From positions 1-53,908 of the forward strand of contig NZ_JANHNZ010000011.1 of NCBI RefSeq assembly GCF_024543085.1: a DNA stretch of 53,908 nucleotides, in the 5' to 3' direction. Shown here piece by piece: positions 1 to 8,594 of the stretch; the stretch's first letter is position 1, and the number at the start of each line of letters is the position of its first letter. The position numbers and the translations under genes were made by a program. This stretch comes from Granulicatella seriolae (GTDB lineage: Bacteria > Bacillota > Bacilli > Lactobacillales > Aerococcaceae). Below the pieces are notes generated by a model that searched no databases, was not told the origin of the DNA, and saw only the letters and a program-made list of their open reading frames with translations.

Positions 1-399
1 ATTTTCTTGGGTAGCACGTGCTATTTTCTTATATGGATTAGGCTTACGGATAGAACAAAACAATTGGTATTTTCTCATGAGTCGTTGAATTTTTTTGCGG
101 TTCATTTTGATTCCTTGGTGTAATAGGCGCATATAAATCCCCCTAGAGCCACACGCTTTTTCGTATAAATGATAAGCCTTTAGGATGATCGTAAAATCAG
201 CTTGGTCTTTTTCTTCTTTTGCCTCACGATATTCTTGGCGCTTTACCCAATTGTAATAGCCAGACCGAGACACTTGAAGGGCTTCACATACCCATTTAAG
301 AGTCAATAAGTTCTTGCCATGAAGCATCAGGCATTGGATGAAGGCGAATTTTTCTTGCGTTTCATTGCCGCTTTCCGGTTGAAAAAAAGATTTTTTTTT
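1..399 (-). CDS. IS3-family transposase OrfB, N-terminal part (runs off the window)
   Basis: Read on the minus strand in the frame -1 to OrfA, the sequence stays open from the poly-A slippery run at 391-399 to the window edge. It encodes LMLHGKNLLTLKWVCEALQV, then SRSGYYNW and later KACGSRGIYMRLL and NRKKIQRLMR. These match the HTH_21/N-terminal region of IS3-family OrfB (IS150-like). A stand-alone start at the ATG at 327 is possible, but the usual route in this family is an OrfAB fusion made by -1 frameshifting. The DDE catalytic domain lies beyond position 1 and cannot be checked. Confidence 0.8.
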
Positions 400-764
400 A
401 GAACTTCAATTTGTTGGTCTTTGACTTTCATTTGATGGCGTAAGTAGTCGATTTCTTCTTGTTCTGTTCGTTTTATACGGCCGGTTCTAGGTGCGTAAGC
501 GCGCTGATCCTCCACCCCTTCGGGTCTTTTGGCATAGCCTTTTACCCGTCTAGAAAACTCTTGGATCCTAGCTTGCCCAAGCACGCTCGCATCAAAACCA
601 GCCTCACGAAAGATTCTAGTAGGGAATTTTCCTGAGGCATATTCACTGATAAAGTGCTCTTTAAAGCTGTCGGCGTAGGTGATTGTCGTAGAACTGACCT
701 TTTTGACATAGGGGTTCTTTTTCAATTCCTCTACCTGTTCTTGTGTAAAATAGTTTAACATCAT
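327..764 (-). CDS. IS3-family transposase OrfA (helix-turn-helix protein)
   Basis: 145 residues. The N-terminal two thirds look like the DNA-binding part of an IS3 OrfA, with a helix-turn-helix-like stretch (SEYASGKFPTRIFREAGFD). The C-terminal third (EEIDYLRHQMKVKDQQIEVL) looks like the short leucine-zipper coiled coil through which OrfA and OrfAB multimerise. It overlaps the OrfB frame at its 3' end over the A9 run. It begins with ATG ATG behind a GGAG-like site. Function as repressor/DNA-binding partner of OrfAB is family knowledge. Confidence 0.8.
   Translation of the reverse strand: MMLNYFTQEQVEELKKNPYVKKVSSTTITYADSFKEHFISEYASGKFPTRIFREAGFDASVLGQARIQEFSRRVKGYAKRPEGVEDQRAYAPRTGRIKRTEQEEIDYLRHQMKVKDQQIEVLKKNLFFNRKAAMKRKKNSPSSNA
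391..399 (-). other. Probable -1 ribosomal frameshift site (A9 run)
   Basis: Nine consecutive T on the + strand give A9 in the transposase mRNA, inside the overlap of OrfA and the OrfB frame. Poly-A runs of this kind are the usual slippery sequence for OrfAB synthesis in IS3 elements. A second run (T7 in the mRNA) sits just downstream at 382-388. The site is seen; its use is inferred. Confidence 0.65.
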
Positions 765-824
765 ATCAATCGCTCCAATCCACTGGTTGTATTCATTGTA
801 CGATACTAGAGTAGAATCGACAAA

Positions 825-879
825 TGAACCCTATAAAATGAACACTGTTTTTTTGGTCGTGTCCATTTTATAGGGTCCA
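825..879. repeat. IS terminal inverted repeat forming an end hairpin
   Basis: Two 21-bp arms at 825-845 and 859-879 are inverted copies with only two mismatches (TGAACCCTATAAAATG versus TGGACCCTATAAAATG), separated by 13 bp. The outer arm (859-879) is probably the IS terminus. The inner arm makes the end self-complementary, which would place a hairpin at the transposon tip and could block read-in transcription into the transposase genes. Confidence 0.7.
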
Positions 880-1674
880 TTTTACCAGGTTAAAACTGAT
901 TTTTTGTTATTAGGTGGACCGCGTCTAGGAACCTATTACTTAGAGACTGGAGTTGGTCAAAGGCCGGCTTCTGTGATATATGATAGGGCTCATTCTAGTT
1001 TTGCGGATATGAATATAGAAGAATGGGATTTGGAGACACTGTTTAAAGGTGTAACTCTTTTCCATATTAGTGGTATTACTGCTGCTTTGTCCCAATCATG
1101 GCAAGTCGCTACCTTGAAGTTGATACAAACAGCCAAAGAAAAAGGGTGTAAAATTAGTTTTGATATCAATTATCGTGGCAAACTTTGGACGCAAGAAGAG
1201 GCTGGAGAATTTTTGAAGCAAGTTTTACCTCATATTGACTACTGTTCAGCTGGTAGCTTGGATGCTAGATATCTACTTGGTATTGACGAAAAAAATAATT
1301 CAGAAAATCAACTGATGGATGACTACCAAGAAATTCAAAAACGCTATCCTAACATTACGGTTCTCTATTCAACAAAACGCGAGATTATATCCGCTAGTAA
1401 TAATTCTCTAAGTGGTACTATTTGGATAAATAAGAAATTCTACCAATCTAAAATGCATCAAATCACCCCAATTGTGGACCGTGTTGGCGGTGGAGATGCT
1501 TTTGCGGCCGGTGTTTTACATGGTTTAATTCTAGAAATGGAGCCGCAAGAATTGATTGACTTTGCTACAGCAGCATCTGCTTTGAAACATACGGTTCACG
1601 GAGATTGCAATCCGTTTAGTGTTAATGAGATTAAAGCATTTTTGGCTAGTGGAACAGGAAAGATTAGTCGCTAA
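880..1674 (+). pseudogene. kdgK: 2-dehydro-3-deoxygluconokinase (PfkB family), 5'-truncated
   Basis: The reading frame enters directly from the IS end at about 880 as ...VKTDFLLLGGPRLGTYYLE, which is internal sequence of a KDG kinase. The roughly 70-80 N-terminal residues with the GG substrate-binding motif are missing. The C-terminal PfkB signature is intact (VDRVGGGDAFAAG, catalytic Asp in GGGDAF), as is the KISFDINYR strand. KdgK phosphorylates 2-keto-3-deoxygluconate, which fits the nearby GH88 enzyme that feeds uronic acids into the same pathway. No ribosome site precedes the TTG at 904. The 5' half could still lie beyond the IS outside the window. Assignment to KdgK rather than another PfkB sugar kinase is likely but not certain. 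Confidence 0.75.
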
Positions 1675-1760
1675 AGAGTAAATGGTTATAATTAGTTCGT
1701 TTATCATGTAGACTTTCATTTAATTTGCTAAAGCTCTTTCTTCCACTCCCTATATTCGCT

Positions 1761-1950
1761 ATGTATAACCAGTAAAGAAAGTTAGACACTAAAGTCTGTA
1801 ATGACTAAATTTACTTCTAGATCATAAAAGAGTTTCCAAGAAAAGCATCAGAAATGACGGTGGTACCGTTATTTCTGATGCTTTTCTTGGAAACCCTTTT
1901 GCTTTATTAGGATAAAGCCCTTTGATTAGTCTTCCTTACTGGTTATACAT
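1761..1950. repeat. Structured repeat copy R1, core-less form
   Basis: The 441-bp gap 1675-2115 holds this repeat and no gene. The central hairpin is 1831-1896, with arms running from GGTTTCCAAGAAAAGCATCA to its complement across a loop of a few bases at GGTGGTACC. It has the family signature (AAAAGAGTTTCC, CAGAAAT-ACGGTG) but lacks the ~100-bp inner core of the other copies. A second, outer 15-bp perfect inverted repeat (ATGTATAACCAGTAA at 1761-1775; complement at 1936-1950) encloses it. It lies between the convergent kdgK remnant and araC gene, where it may terminate both. Confidence 0.8.
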
Positions 1951-2115
1951 GATTAAGTTTGTAGGTCATATGTCTATTTTAGTATTTCTTGATTATTCTT
2001 TTGAGAGTATTGCGTAATATCGGTAACTTAAAAATCTATTTCCTACTCACAACATACTATAGAAAGTTTGGAAAAATAAGAAAAAACGATTTTATATGGA
2101 AAAACGGCAATAGTT

Positions 2116-2967
2116 TTAAAGGATTGATTTGATGTAATTTTGTGGAGATAGTGATGTAATTCGTTTAAAAGCTCTAGCAAAAGTAGAGTAGTCTTTGAAG
2201 CCTAGTGAGTCAGACACATCATTGGGTAAGGAGCTGTTAGCCAATAGTTCCTTGGCTAGGGCAATTTTATTGAGCAGAATATAGTTGTAAATGGAGATGC
2301 CCAAGTCATTTTTAAAGACACGATTCAAGTAATGACGGTTCATGTTCAAATTGGTTTCCAAGTCTGACAGAGAAATGGCTTGATGAATATTAGTACGAGT
2401 ATAGTCGATGATTAATTGAGCGATTTCTGAAAGGTGGTTTACTTTTTTCTCTAATAGTGGAGGAGTATCTTTGAGTGCTTCTCGGTTAATCAAAATCAGA
2501 AGATAGCAGAGCATATTATTAATCAAAATATCATCGCCATAGACAAATTTACTCTGTTTTTCCATTTCTTCCAAGCGGTCAGTAATGTCTATAAATGTTG
2601 CAATATCTTCTTCAGATAGATGAATCAGGTGATTTTTTTTACTATTAGGACCAATGAAGCATTTTAATAAATCCGTATCCTTCGTTGACAAGTTGTTCGC
2701 AACTTTTGGTGAAAAATGAATGATGGCACGTTCATAAACGGAATCTGACAACACTTTTGGGCCATGAATTTGGGTATTGTTGATTAAAAATAAGTCGCCT
2801 CTTTGAGGTTGGATAGAATGCCCATCGATAAAAAACAAGACATCACCATCTAAGAAAAGATTGACTTCATAGTGATTATGAAGGTGTGGAATAAAGATGG
2901 ATTGCTCACTTGTATGTCCATGTGACGTTAAAGTGTTGGTTTCAAAATGCTCAATAATATATTCCAT
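2116..2967 (-). CDS. AraC-family transcriptional regulator with N-terminal cupin sensor
   Basis: 283 residues. The N-terminal half has a cupin-like sugar-sensing fold signature (PHLHNHYEVNLFLDGDVLFF, then GDLFLINNTQIHG). The C-terminal ~100 residues contain two HTH motifs of the AraC/XylS family (SLSDLETNLNMNRHYLNRVF; DVSDSLGFKDYSTFARAFKR). The ATG at 2967 follows GGAAGG at suitable distance. It is transcribed divergently from the GH88 gene, and the ~250-bp shared region carries the GH88 promoter, so it is most likely the local activator responding to an unsaturated uronide or a derived sugar. The inducer is not visible from sequence. Confidence 0.85.
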   Translation of the reverse strand: MEYIIEHFETNTLTSHGHTSEQSIFIPHLHNHYEVNLFLDGDVLFFIDGHSIQPQRGDLFLINNTQIHGPKVLSDSVYERAIIHFSPKVANNLSTKDTDLLKCFIGPNSKKNHLIHLSEEDIATFIDITDRLEEMEKQSKFVYGDDILINNMLCYLLILINREALKDTPPLLEKKVNHLSEIAQLIIDYTRTNIHQAISLSDLETNLNMNRHYLNRVFKNDLGISIYNYILLNKIALAKELLANSSLPNDVSDSLGFKDYSTFARAFKRITSLSPQNYIKSIL

Positions 2968-3152
2968 GAGGATAGGTTCCTTCCTATTAAAGAATTAGGG
3001 ACGTATTTGCCTAGTCCCATTGTCATTACTATTATACAAAAATTTCGATTAAACATAAAACTTTCTATAAAAAATTGCAGCTTTTCATTAGAAAACAAAG
3101 GCCATAGCTTAGATCTAGTTTTTTTTTGTATAGTAGTAGTTTTTTTTCGTTC

Positions 3153-3181
3153 TTCCGACCGTGAAAGCGTTACACTATAAT
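3153..3181 (+). promoter_or_regulatory. GH88 promoter with overlapping cre-like box
   Basis: A -10 box TATAAT (3176-3181) lies about 35 bp before the GH88 start. A weak -35 (TTCCGA, 3153-3158) sits 17 bp upstream. TGAAAGCGTTACAC (3162-3175) fills the spacer and resembles the CcpA cre consensus at its left half, implying catabolite repression. AraC-family sites could lie upstream in the AT-rich divergent region. Confidence 0.5.
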
Positions 3182-3215
3182 TGGTTCATAAGTAAGAGTA
3201 AGGGAGTTAGATGGA

Positions 3216-4355
3216 ATGGCAGAGAGAATTAGTCAAATGAATTGGGTCGCAGACGAATTATTTAGAATTGATCATAAGATGCAAGCTCAATTAAAAAGAA
3301 TTGGCAATGGGATTCCCTATATCTCTTTAAAGGGAAACTATGACAACAAATTGAAAACGGATATTGCTTGGTGGACAAATGGTTTTTATGGAGGTGTTAA
3401 CTGGCAACTATTCAGTATCACAGGTAACAAAATATACAAAGAAAAAGCTATTAACTTAGAAAATCAATTAGATTTGGCCTTATCAGAATTTGAACACCTA
3501 CATCATGATGTTGGATTTATGTGGTTGCCAACATCGGTTATCCATAACAAATTACTTCCCAACAGGCGGTCGTATCAAAGAAGCATTCATGCTGCCAACA
3601 TTTTGGCAGCTAGATACAATTCAAAGGGGCAATTCATCCGTGCTTGGAATAGGGAACAAACAGAAGTGGACTGTTCAGGTTGGGTGATTATTGACAGTAT
3701 GATGAATATACCGCTCTTATTTTGGGCAAGTCTAGAGCTAGATGATCCTCGGTTTAAACAAATTGCGGTTAATCATGCACACAGTATTGCTAGAAATTTG
3801 GTCAGAGAAGATGGTTCTGTTAACCATATAGGTGTCTTTGATGCCTATACAGGTGATTTCTTAGAAAGTCAGGGAGGACAAGGTTTTTCAAGTGATTCAT
3901 CTTGGTCAAGAGGACAGGCTTGGGCAATTTACGGATTTGCTTTAACCTATAAATATACAGAAGATGCTTTCTTTTTAAATGTTGCTAAAAAAGTTGCCCA
4001 TTATGTCTTGAGTCATCTAGCACAAACAGATTACTTAGCTCGAATTGACTTCAGAGCACCAAAGACGACAGAAGATACAGACGCAAGTGCTACTGCAATT
4101 ATTGCATGCGGATTACTGGAAATTTCCAATCATGTTGAAGGAAATGAAAAAGCATTTTACCAAGACAATGCCATCAAAATATTAGAAAAACTATCTGAAA
4201 TAGCTAATTATGATGATAATTATGACGGAATTATCCATGGTTGTGCTGTTAGATACCATGATGAATTAGAAAAAAATTCCTCATTAATTTATGCAGACCA
4301 CTATTACATTGAAGGGCTGTTAAAGCTAATTGGTAAAGAACTAGAAATTTGGTAG
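3216..4355 (+). CDS. Unsaturated glucuronyl hydrolase, GH88 family
   Basis: 379 residues, the usual length of GH88 enzymes, with (alpha/alpha)6-barrel features. The two catalytic Asp positions are visible: D98 in HHDVGF and D160 in VIIDSMMN, corresponding to D88 and D149 of the Bacillus GL1 enzyme. Other family blocks are DSSWSRGQAWAIYGFA and DTDASATAIIACGLLE. It cleaves the 4,5-unsaturated uronic acid from disaccharides released by polysaccharide lyases (hyaluronate, chondroitin, heparin or similar). There is no signal peptide, so it is cytoplasmic and would act on imported disaccharides. AGGGAG lies 9 bp before the ATG. No lyase, PTS or isomerase genes are in the window, so the locus appears partial. 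Confidence 0.88.
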   Translation: MAERISQMNWVADELFRIDHKMQAQLKRIGNGIPYISLKGNYDNKLKTDIAWWTNGFYGGVNWQLFSITGNKIYKEKAINLENQLDLALSEFEHLHHDVGFMWLPTSVIHNKLLPNRRSYQRSIHAANILAARYNSKGQFIRAWNREQTEVDCSGWVIIDSMMNIPLLFWASLELDDPRFKQIAVNHAHSIARNLVREDGSVNHIGVFDAYTGDFLESQGGQGFSSDSSWSRGQAWAIYGFALTYKYTEDAFFLNVAKKVAHYVLSHLAQTDYLARIDFRAPKTTEDTDASATAIIACGLLEISNHVEGNEKAFYQDNAIKILEKLSEIANYDDNYDGIIHGCAVRYHDELEKNSSLIYADHYYIEGLLKLIGKELEIW

Positions 4356-4399
4356 AGAGGAGAATTATAATATTAATGATATTAATTGCCATATAAATT

Positions 4400-4440
4400 A
4401 AAAGTACCGCTCAATCATCAAATGATGAGCGGTACTTTTA
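4400..4440. terminator. Bidirectional intrinsic terminator
   Basis: AAAAGTACCGCTC... pairs with ...GAGCGGTACTTTT around a short loop between the convergent GH88 and YdcF-like genes. The A-tract on one side and T-tract on the other allow termination in both directions. Confidence 0.85.
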
Positions 4441-4473
4441 GTTTTAAGAGATACTCAACACTGTCAAAATCTC

Positions 4474-5553
4474 TTAATTATTCTTAGAAAAATACTCCAC
4501 AAGAAAACCAATAACATCAAACACAACCGGAATCAGAGTTAGGGCACATAATATACCAATCATTGTTTGATGAAGTCTTTTGGTTAGTACCAAGTAACCA
4601 ACATATTCACGAATAAAGGCAGTTGGTAAGTAGTAGAGTCTAGTTTTTGAACCAACACCTCGCACAGGTATTCCAAGTGAATGAGCTAGTTTACCAGCAC
4701 GTAAGATGTGGTAATTGTTGGAAGCAACTACAACTGATTTCTTAGAAAAGCCGGCAATACCGTCATGTTCTTGAGCAACAGCTTGCGAGAAGAGTAGGTT
4801 CTCTTTGGTATTAGTGGATTTGTCTTCGAGATAGAGTTTATCGACAGCATAGCCTTTTTCTTGAATGTAGTTAGCCATGGCTTGAGCCTCAGAGATCTCT
4901 TCGTCCGCACCTTGTCCACCAGATAAGATAATAGTAGGCTGGTACCCTTTTGCGATTTGCTTGTTATAAAGTTTAAGGCCCGCTTCAATGCGGCTTGCTA
5001 ATAAAGGGGTGACTTTGTCCTTATCTAAACCAGCTCCAAGGATAATAATGTAGTCAACCGGCTTTCTGATAGGGTACTGATTAAATAAGATGGATGTCAA
5101 AGCATATAAAATAAACAATAAAGCAAAGTAAACAAAGCAAGAGTTAATTAGGGTCATTATACTCAAAATGGTTACATTAGTAACAGTCCTTATCACAACC
5201 CAAAAAATAAGCTGAAAAAGGATAATGGCACTTCCAACAATCAAGGGTAAGAAGTTGGCAAATGATGCTCGTTCGTACTTTAGTAAAACTCGTTCATTCC
5301 AAAATAGAGCAATCGCCATTGCATAAACCCCAAAAACTGCAAAGAATAATAAAATAATAGCCAAAGGTATTGCAATGGCTGCCGCCAAGAAAGTAGAAAC
5401 CTGTTCTATGAGCACTACTAGAATAATAGTACTACAAGCCGCAAATAACAAAAACCAAAAGCCTGTCCATAAACTAGTTGGTTTTTTTCGTATCCAATAA
5501 GCAAAAGTAAAAAAAGGAAATAATAAAATAGCAAACGCTAATAGTTGATACAA
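4474..5553 (-). CDS. YdcF/SanA-like DUF218 membrane protein
   Basis: About 359 residues. Five to six hydrophobic segments fill the first ~165 residues. The DUF218 domain follows (VDYIIILGAGLDKDKVTPLLASR; ILSGGQGADEEISEAQAM; EDKSTNTKENLLFS; VASNNYHILRAG), and one more membrane segment ends the protein. DUF218 proteins are linked to envelope functions, but the reaction is unknown. I take the start as the TTG at 5553, because the GGGAGGAG immediately upstream (inside a longer possible ORF from 5568) fits it at proper spacing. Confidence 0.75.
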   Translation of the reverse strand: MYQLLAFAILLFPFFTFAYWIRKKPTSLWTGFWFLLFAACSTIILVVLIEQVSTFLAAAIAIPLAIILLFFAVFGVYAMAIALFWNERVLLKYERASFANFLPLIVGSAIILFQLIFWVVIRTVTNVTILSIMTLINSCFVYFALLFILYALTSILFNQYPIRKPVDYIIILGAGLDKDKVTPLLASRIEAGLKLYNKQIAKGYQPTIILSGGQGADEEISEAQAMANYIQEKGYAVDKLYLEDKSTNTKENLLFSQAVAQEHDGIAGFSKKSVVVASNNYHILRAGKLAHSLGIPVRGVGSKTRLYYLPTAFIREYVGYLVLTKRLHQTMIGILCALTLIPVVFDVIGFLVEYFSKNN

Positions 5554-5716
5554 AATAACTCCTCCCAAGCATAATTTTTAGAATAGTGTAGCATAAATCC
5601 CGTTTTTAAACCATATTTCTCTTATTGAAATGTGGGGTATTAAGTTGGGATTAGTTGATCAGAGGTTTAGTAATAAAAATAAAATGGAGTTGGAAAAGAA
5701 GTTTCTAGTATAACAA

Positions 5717-5894
5717 AACAAAAGAGTTCCCGAGAATTATAACCGAAATAACGGTGTATAGCATAGCTGACGCACAGTGGATGTTTCGGCTTCAGCCGAT
5801 TTACAGCCACGTAGACAGCTAAGCCAGTGAGACCAAGGCTCACGGCGGTGCCACCGTTTCGATTTCGGCTATAGTTCTCGGGAACTCTTTTGTG
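5717..5894 (+). repeat. Structured repeat copy R2 (full length)
   Basis: A reference copy of the family, in the 5554-6014 gap, which has no gene. The ends are CACAAAAGAG/CTCTTTTGTG. The outer arms (5724-5756 and 5852-5887) pair GTTCCCGAGAATTATAACCG with its complement, with G-U variants. The core has hairpin P2 (AGCTG...CAGCT, inner GTGGATGT/ACAGCCAC, tip TTCGGCTTCAGCCGA) and hairpin P3 (GTGAG-ACCAAGG-CTCAC). It ends in GGTGCCACCG, closing on the left ACGGTG. Confidence 0.9.
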
Positions 5895-5951
5895 AATTAG
5901 AAATTGACTCTACTCACTAGCTCTTGTTGCTTAAGCTCGAATACCTCAAAC

Positions 5952-5981
5952 AAAAAAGAGACTAATAATCTAGTCCCTTTT
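5952..5981 (-). terminator. Intrinsic terminator of the fumarate-reductase-like gene
   Basis: On the minus strand AAAAGGGACTA-GATTAT-TAGTCTC is followed by a T6 run, 34 bp after the stop codon at 6015. Confidence 0.8.
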
Positions 5982-6014
5982 AAGTTAAAAATATTCAGTT
6001 GTTTTAGAATAGTT

Positions 6015-7532
6015 TTATTCTTTAGCATACGCAGCAGATTGTGTTCCTGCTTGACGACCGAAGATAATGATATCAGCAACAGCATTTCCACCGATACGGT
6101 TTTGTCCATGAATTCCACCAGTTACTTCACCGGCAGCATATAGACCATTAATGACGCTTCCATCTTCTTTTAATACCTGTGTATTGGTATTAATTTTAAC
6201 GCCACCCATTGTGTGGTGGATACCAGGTGCGATTTTAATAGCGTAATAAGGAGCAGTTGCCAAAGGATTTTCCATAGCAGTAGTACGCCCAAATTCGCTA
6301 TCTGTTCCAGATTCTACAGATCCATTCCAGTTTTCTAAACTTGTTTTTAAGGCATCGGCAGGAACACCAATTTTTTCAGCTAAGGCTTCAAGTGTTTCAC
6401 CTGATTCAACGACGCCTTGTTTTTCATAGAAGGCAATGGCTTTGACACGGTCTTTTAGACTAGCATCAAAAATTAGATAAGCATATTTTTCAGGCAATCC
6501 GATAATAGCTTGAGATACTTTATCACGAGTTTCCATTTCATTAAAGAAACGAGTTCCAGCTTGAGATACTAAGATAGCCCCTTCACCACGGACAGCTTCT
6601 GTGATTAACATAGAAGTCTTTTGTTCAACAGTAGGGTGAATTTGAATAGCTTCGATTTCGGTAGTAGCAGCACCAAGTTCTTGAGCCATTTTGATACCGT
6701 CCCCAGTACTTCCGGATTGATTAGTTGTGACAAAGCCATCTAATTGTGGTTGGTATTCCTTAACCATATCCATGTTAGCACCATAACCACCTGTTGCAAT
6801 AACCACTGCTTTTGCTGAAATAGTCTTCTTGTCTTTGCCGTTAAGAACTAGTTCGACACCGGTAACTTTTCCATCTTTCTCGGTGATTTTAACCACGTCT
6901 GAATTAACGAACAGTGGCACTTTGCGATCGTATAGATTGCGTAGTAAGCCAGCAACTAAATATTCACCAACTGCAGAACCATCAGTTGGACGGTGAGTAC
7001 GTTTTTGGCTCATTCCACCAGTTGTGGTTAAGTTGTCTAGAGTGATGCCCATTGAATCCAACCAATCAATAGCAGATGATGAGTTATCTACAAGGTAACG
7101 TAATAATTCAGGGTCATTTGTCCCTTTTCCACCTTTTAGTGTTTCTTCATAGAACAAATCGTTTGAATCCGTGATGCCTTCTTTTTCTTGGAACTTAGTT
7201 TGTGATGCGTTCATACCAGCAGATGATTTGATGGTATTTCCACCAGCAACAGGCATTTTTTCAAAGATAACTGGGTTCAGTCCAGCATCTTTAGCTTGGA
7301 TGGCAGCAGACATACCAGCACCACCACTACCAATGATGATGATATCATAGCTATCTTTCATCTCTGCTGGGTCGGTGTATTGTTGTTCGGATGCACCTGT
7401 TACGACTTCTTCAGAAGATGACGATTGTGAGCTTTCTGATGAGCTAGTTGACTCACTAGTCGCACCATTTCCACAGGCAGCTAAAAACAACATAGCGGCA
7501 AGTGTCAAACTTGATAGTAATTTCTTTTTCAT
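6015..7532 (-). CDS. Flavin-dependent fumarate-reductase-like lipoprotein (FAD_binding_2)
   Basis: 505 residues from the ATG at 7532, which follows GGAGGGG. A signal peptide with lipobox (LFLAACGNG) and a Ser/Thr-rich linker anchor it outside the membrane. The FAD Rossmann motif is DIIIIGSGGAGMSAAIQA. Residues matching the fumarate-binding set of soluble fumarate reductases are visible: His in QIHPT, Arg in TRDK, His in HHTMGG, Arg in GQNRIGGNA. Unlike many relatives it has no FMN-binding domain of its own. A separate small FMN-binding lipoprotein is encoded at 14137 and could be its electron donor. Fumarate is the likeliest acceptor; urocanate or another enoate is possible. It is monocistronic with its own terminator. 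Confidence 0.85.
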   Translation of the reverse strand: MKKKLLSSLTLAAMLFLAACGNGATSESTSSSESSQSSSSEEVVTGASEQQYTDPAEMKDSYDIIIIGSGGAGMSAAIQAKDAGLNPVIFEKMPVAGGNTIKSSAGMNASQTKFQEKEGITDSNDLFYEETLKGGKGTNDPELLRYLVDNSSSAIDWLDSMGITLDNLTTTGGMSQKRTHRPTDGSAVGEYLVAGLLRNLYDRKVPLFVNSDVVKITEKDGKVTGVELVLNGKDKKTISAKAVVIATGGYGANMDMVKEYQPQLDGFVTTNQSGSTGDGIKMAQELGAATTEIEAIQIHPTVEQKTSMLITEAVRGEGAILVSQAGTRFFNEMETRDKVSQAIIGLPEKYAYLIFDASLKDRVKAIAFYEKQGVVESGETLEALAEKIGVPADALKTSLENWNGSVESGTDSEFGRTTAMENPLATAPYYAIKIAPGIHHTMGGVKINTNTQVLKEDGSVINGLYAAGEVTGGIHGQNRIGGNAVADIIIFGRQAGTQSAAYAKE

Positions 7533-7778
7533 GTTTTCCCCTCCAAAATAAATTCTATTCCATATAGAAATAATAACATATGATTGTGAAAAATCAATCA
7601 TTTAATGGAAAAAGCTCTTATTTTTTTCATGAGAAAACTATTAGATATGACATTTAAAAGAAGGGCAACGATATTGGCAGAAAATATTTTTTCACAAGAG
7701 GGCAACCTAGAAAAAGCAAGGCAAGTATTGAGAAAACTATTTTTTCACGATTATAGATTATTTTTGTGGTTAGACGTA

Positions 7779-7787
7779 TGATATAAT
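7779..7787 (+). promoter_or_regulatory. Extended -10 promoter for thrE genes
   Basis: TGATATAAT is a textbook extended -10 element, 36 bp before the first thrE start. No convincing -35 is needed or seen. Confidence 0.6.
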
Positions 7788-7823
7788 GAGTGCAATTGAG
7801 AAAATAATTTCCAGGAGAATGCC

Positions 7824-8594
7824 ATGAAAGATTACGCAAAAAAATTAATGGATACAGCCATCCTCGCCGGACAAATCATGTTGGAGTGCAATGCCGAAAC
7901 TTACCGTGTTGAGGAAACGATGAACTATATTTTATCTACGTCTAATTTTGAAACCTGTGAGGCCTTCGCCATGGCAACTGGGGTCTTTGCGACTTTGGAT
8001 GACAAGTGTATTGACTCGTTGACAGAGATTAGAAGAGTTTCTAAGCGTGAAACCAATCTGAATCGAATCTATAAAGTAAACAATATTTCTAGGAGATTGG
8101 TTCTAAATCAAATTAGCTTGGACGAAGCTTACGATAAATTGCAAGAAATTGAAGCATCCGAATATTCACCTTTAATGCAACGCTTAAGTGTTTTGGTTAT
8201 GTGCGGAGGCTATTCAGCGCTCTATGGGGGCGGACTTTTAGAAATGTTAGTTGCCAGCTTTGTGGCCATTGTTCTTTTATTTGTGACCAAACTGGATGCC
8301 AAACTTAGCATGGGTAACTTTATTACAAACGTTTTATCCTTAATCCCAATGGTGCTACTGATTGTGCTAGTGAAGAATACACTCTTGCCAAATCTGAATG
8401 CGGAGGTAGTTATCGTTGGGGCTATGATGCCTTTGGTACCTGGGACTGCCATTACCAATGCCATTCGAGACACTTTACGTGGAGATTATAATTCAGGGGT
8501 GGCTCGAGCCTTGGAAGCCTTTGTCACGGCGCTTTCTGTAGCTTTAGGTGTAGCCATTGCGATGATTCTAGCAGGAGGTGCCGAGTTATTATGA
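7824..8594 (+). CDS. Threonine/serine exporter ThrE-type, large subunit (DUF1212)
   Basis: 256 residues. The cytoplasmic N-terminal domain carries the ThrE signature (ILAGQIMLECNAETYRVEETM; ATGVFATLDD; RVSKRETNLNRI). About five membrane helices follow, with a MPLVPGTAITNAIRDTL motif. In Firmicutes ThrE is commonly split into this part and a smaller partner, which is encoded next with a 4-bp overlap. Predicted role: proton-driven efflux of threonine/serine. Start ATG at 7824 follows AGGAGA. Confidence 0.88.
   Translation: MKDYAKKLMDTAILAGQIMLECNAETYRVEETMNYILSTSNFETCEAFAMATGVFATLDDKCIDSLTEIRRVSKRETNLNRIYKVNNISRRLVLNQISLDEAYDKLQEIEASEYSPLMQRLSVLVMCGGYSALYGGGLLEMLVASFVAIVLLFVTKLDAKLSMGNFITNVLSLIPMVLLIVLVKNTLLPNLNAEVVIVGAMMPLVPGTAITNAIRDTLRGDYNSGVARALEAFVTALSVALGVAIAMILAGGAELL

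Larger units (their letters stand above)
1..879 (-). mobile_element. IS3-family insertion sequence, one end only
   Basis: The segment holds an OrfA gene, the start of OrfB in the -1 frame, and a terminal inverted-repeat-like end near 859-879. The rest of the element lies outside the window. Gene order, the A-rich slippery site and the HTH_21-like OrfB are IS3-family hallmarks. The end at about 879 directly joins the middle of a PfkB kinase gene, so the element either inserted into that gene or deleted its 5' part. The exact family subgroup and the target duplication cannot be told from one end. Confidence 0.85.

Noticed and set aside
5904-6143. 79-residue ORF on the + strand
   Set aside because: It covers a terminator and the antisense of the fumarate-reductase-like gene.
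7533-7601. N-terminal extension of the fumarate-reductase-like protein
   Set aside because: The signal peptide and ribosome site fix the start at 7532; the extra 23 residues lie in the promoter/leader region.
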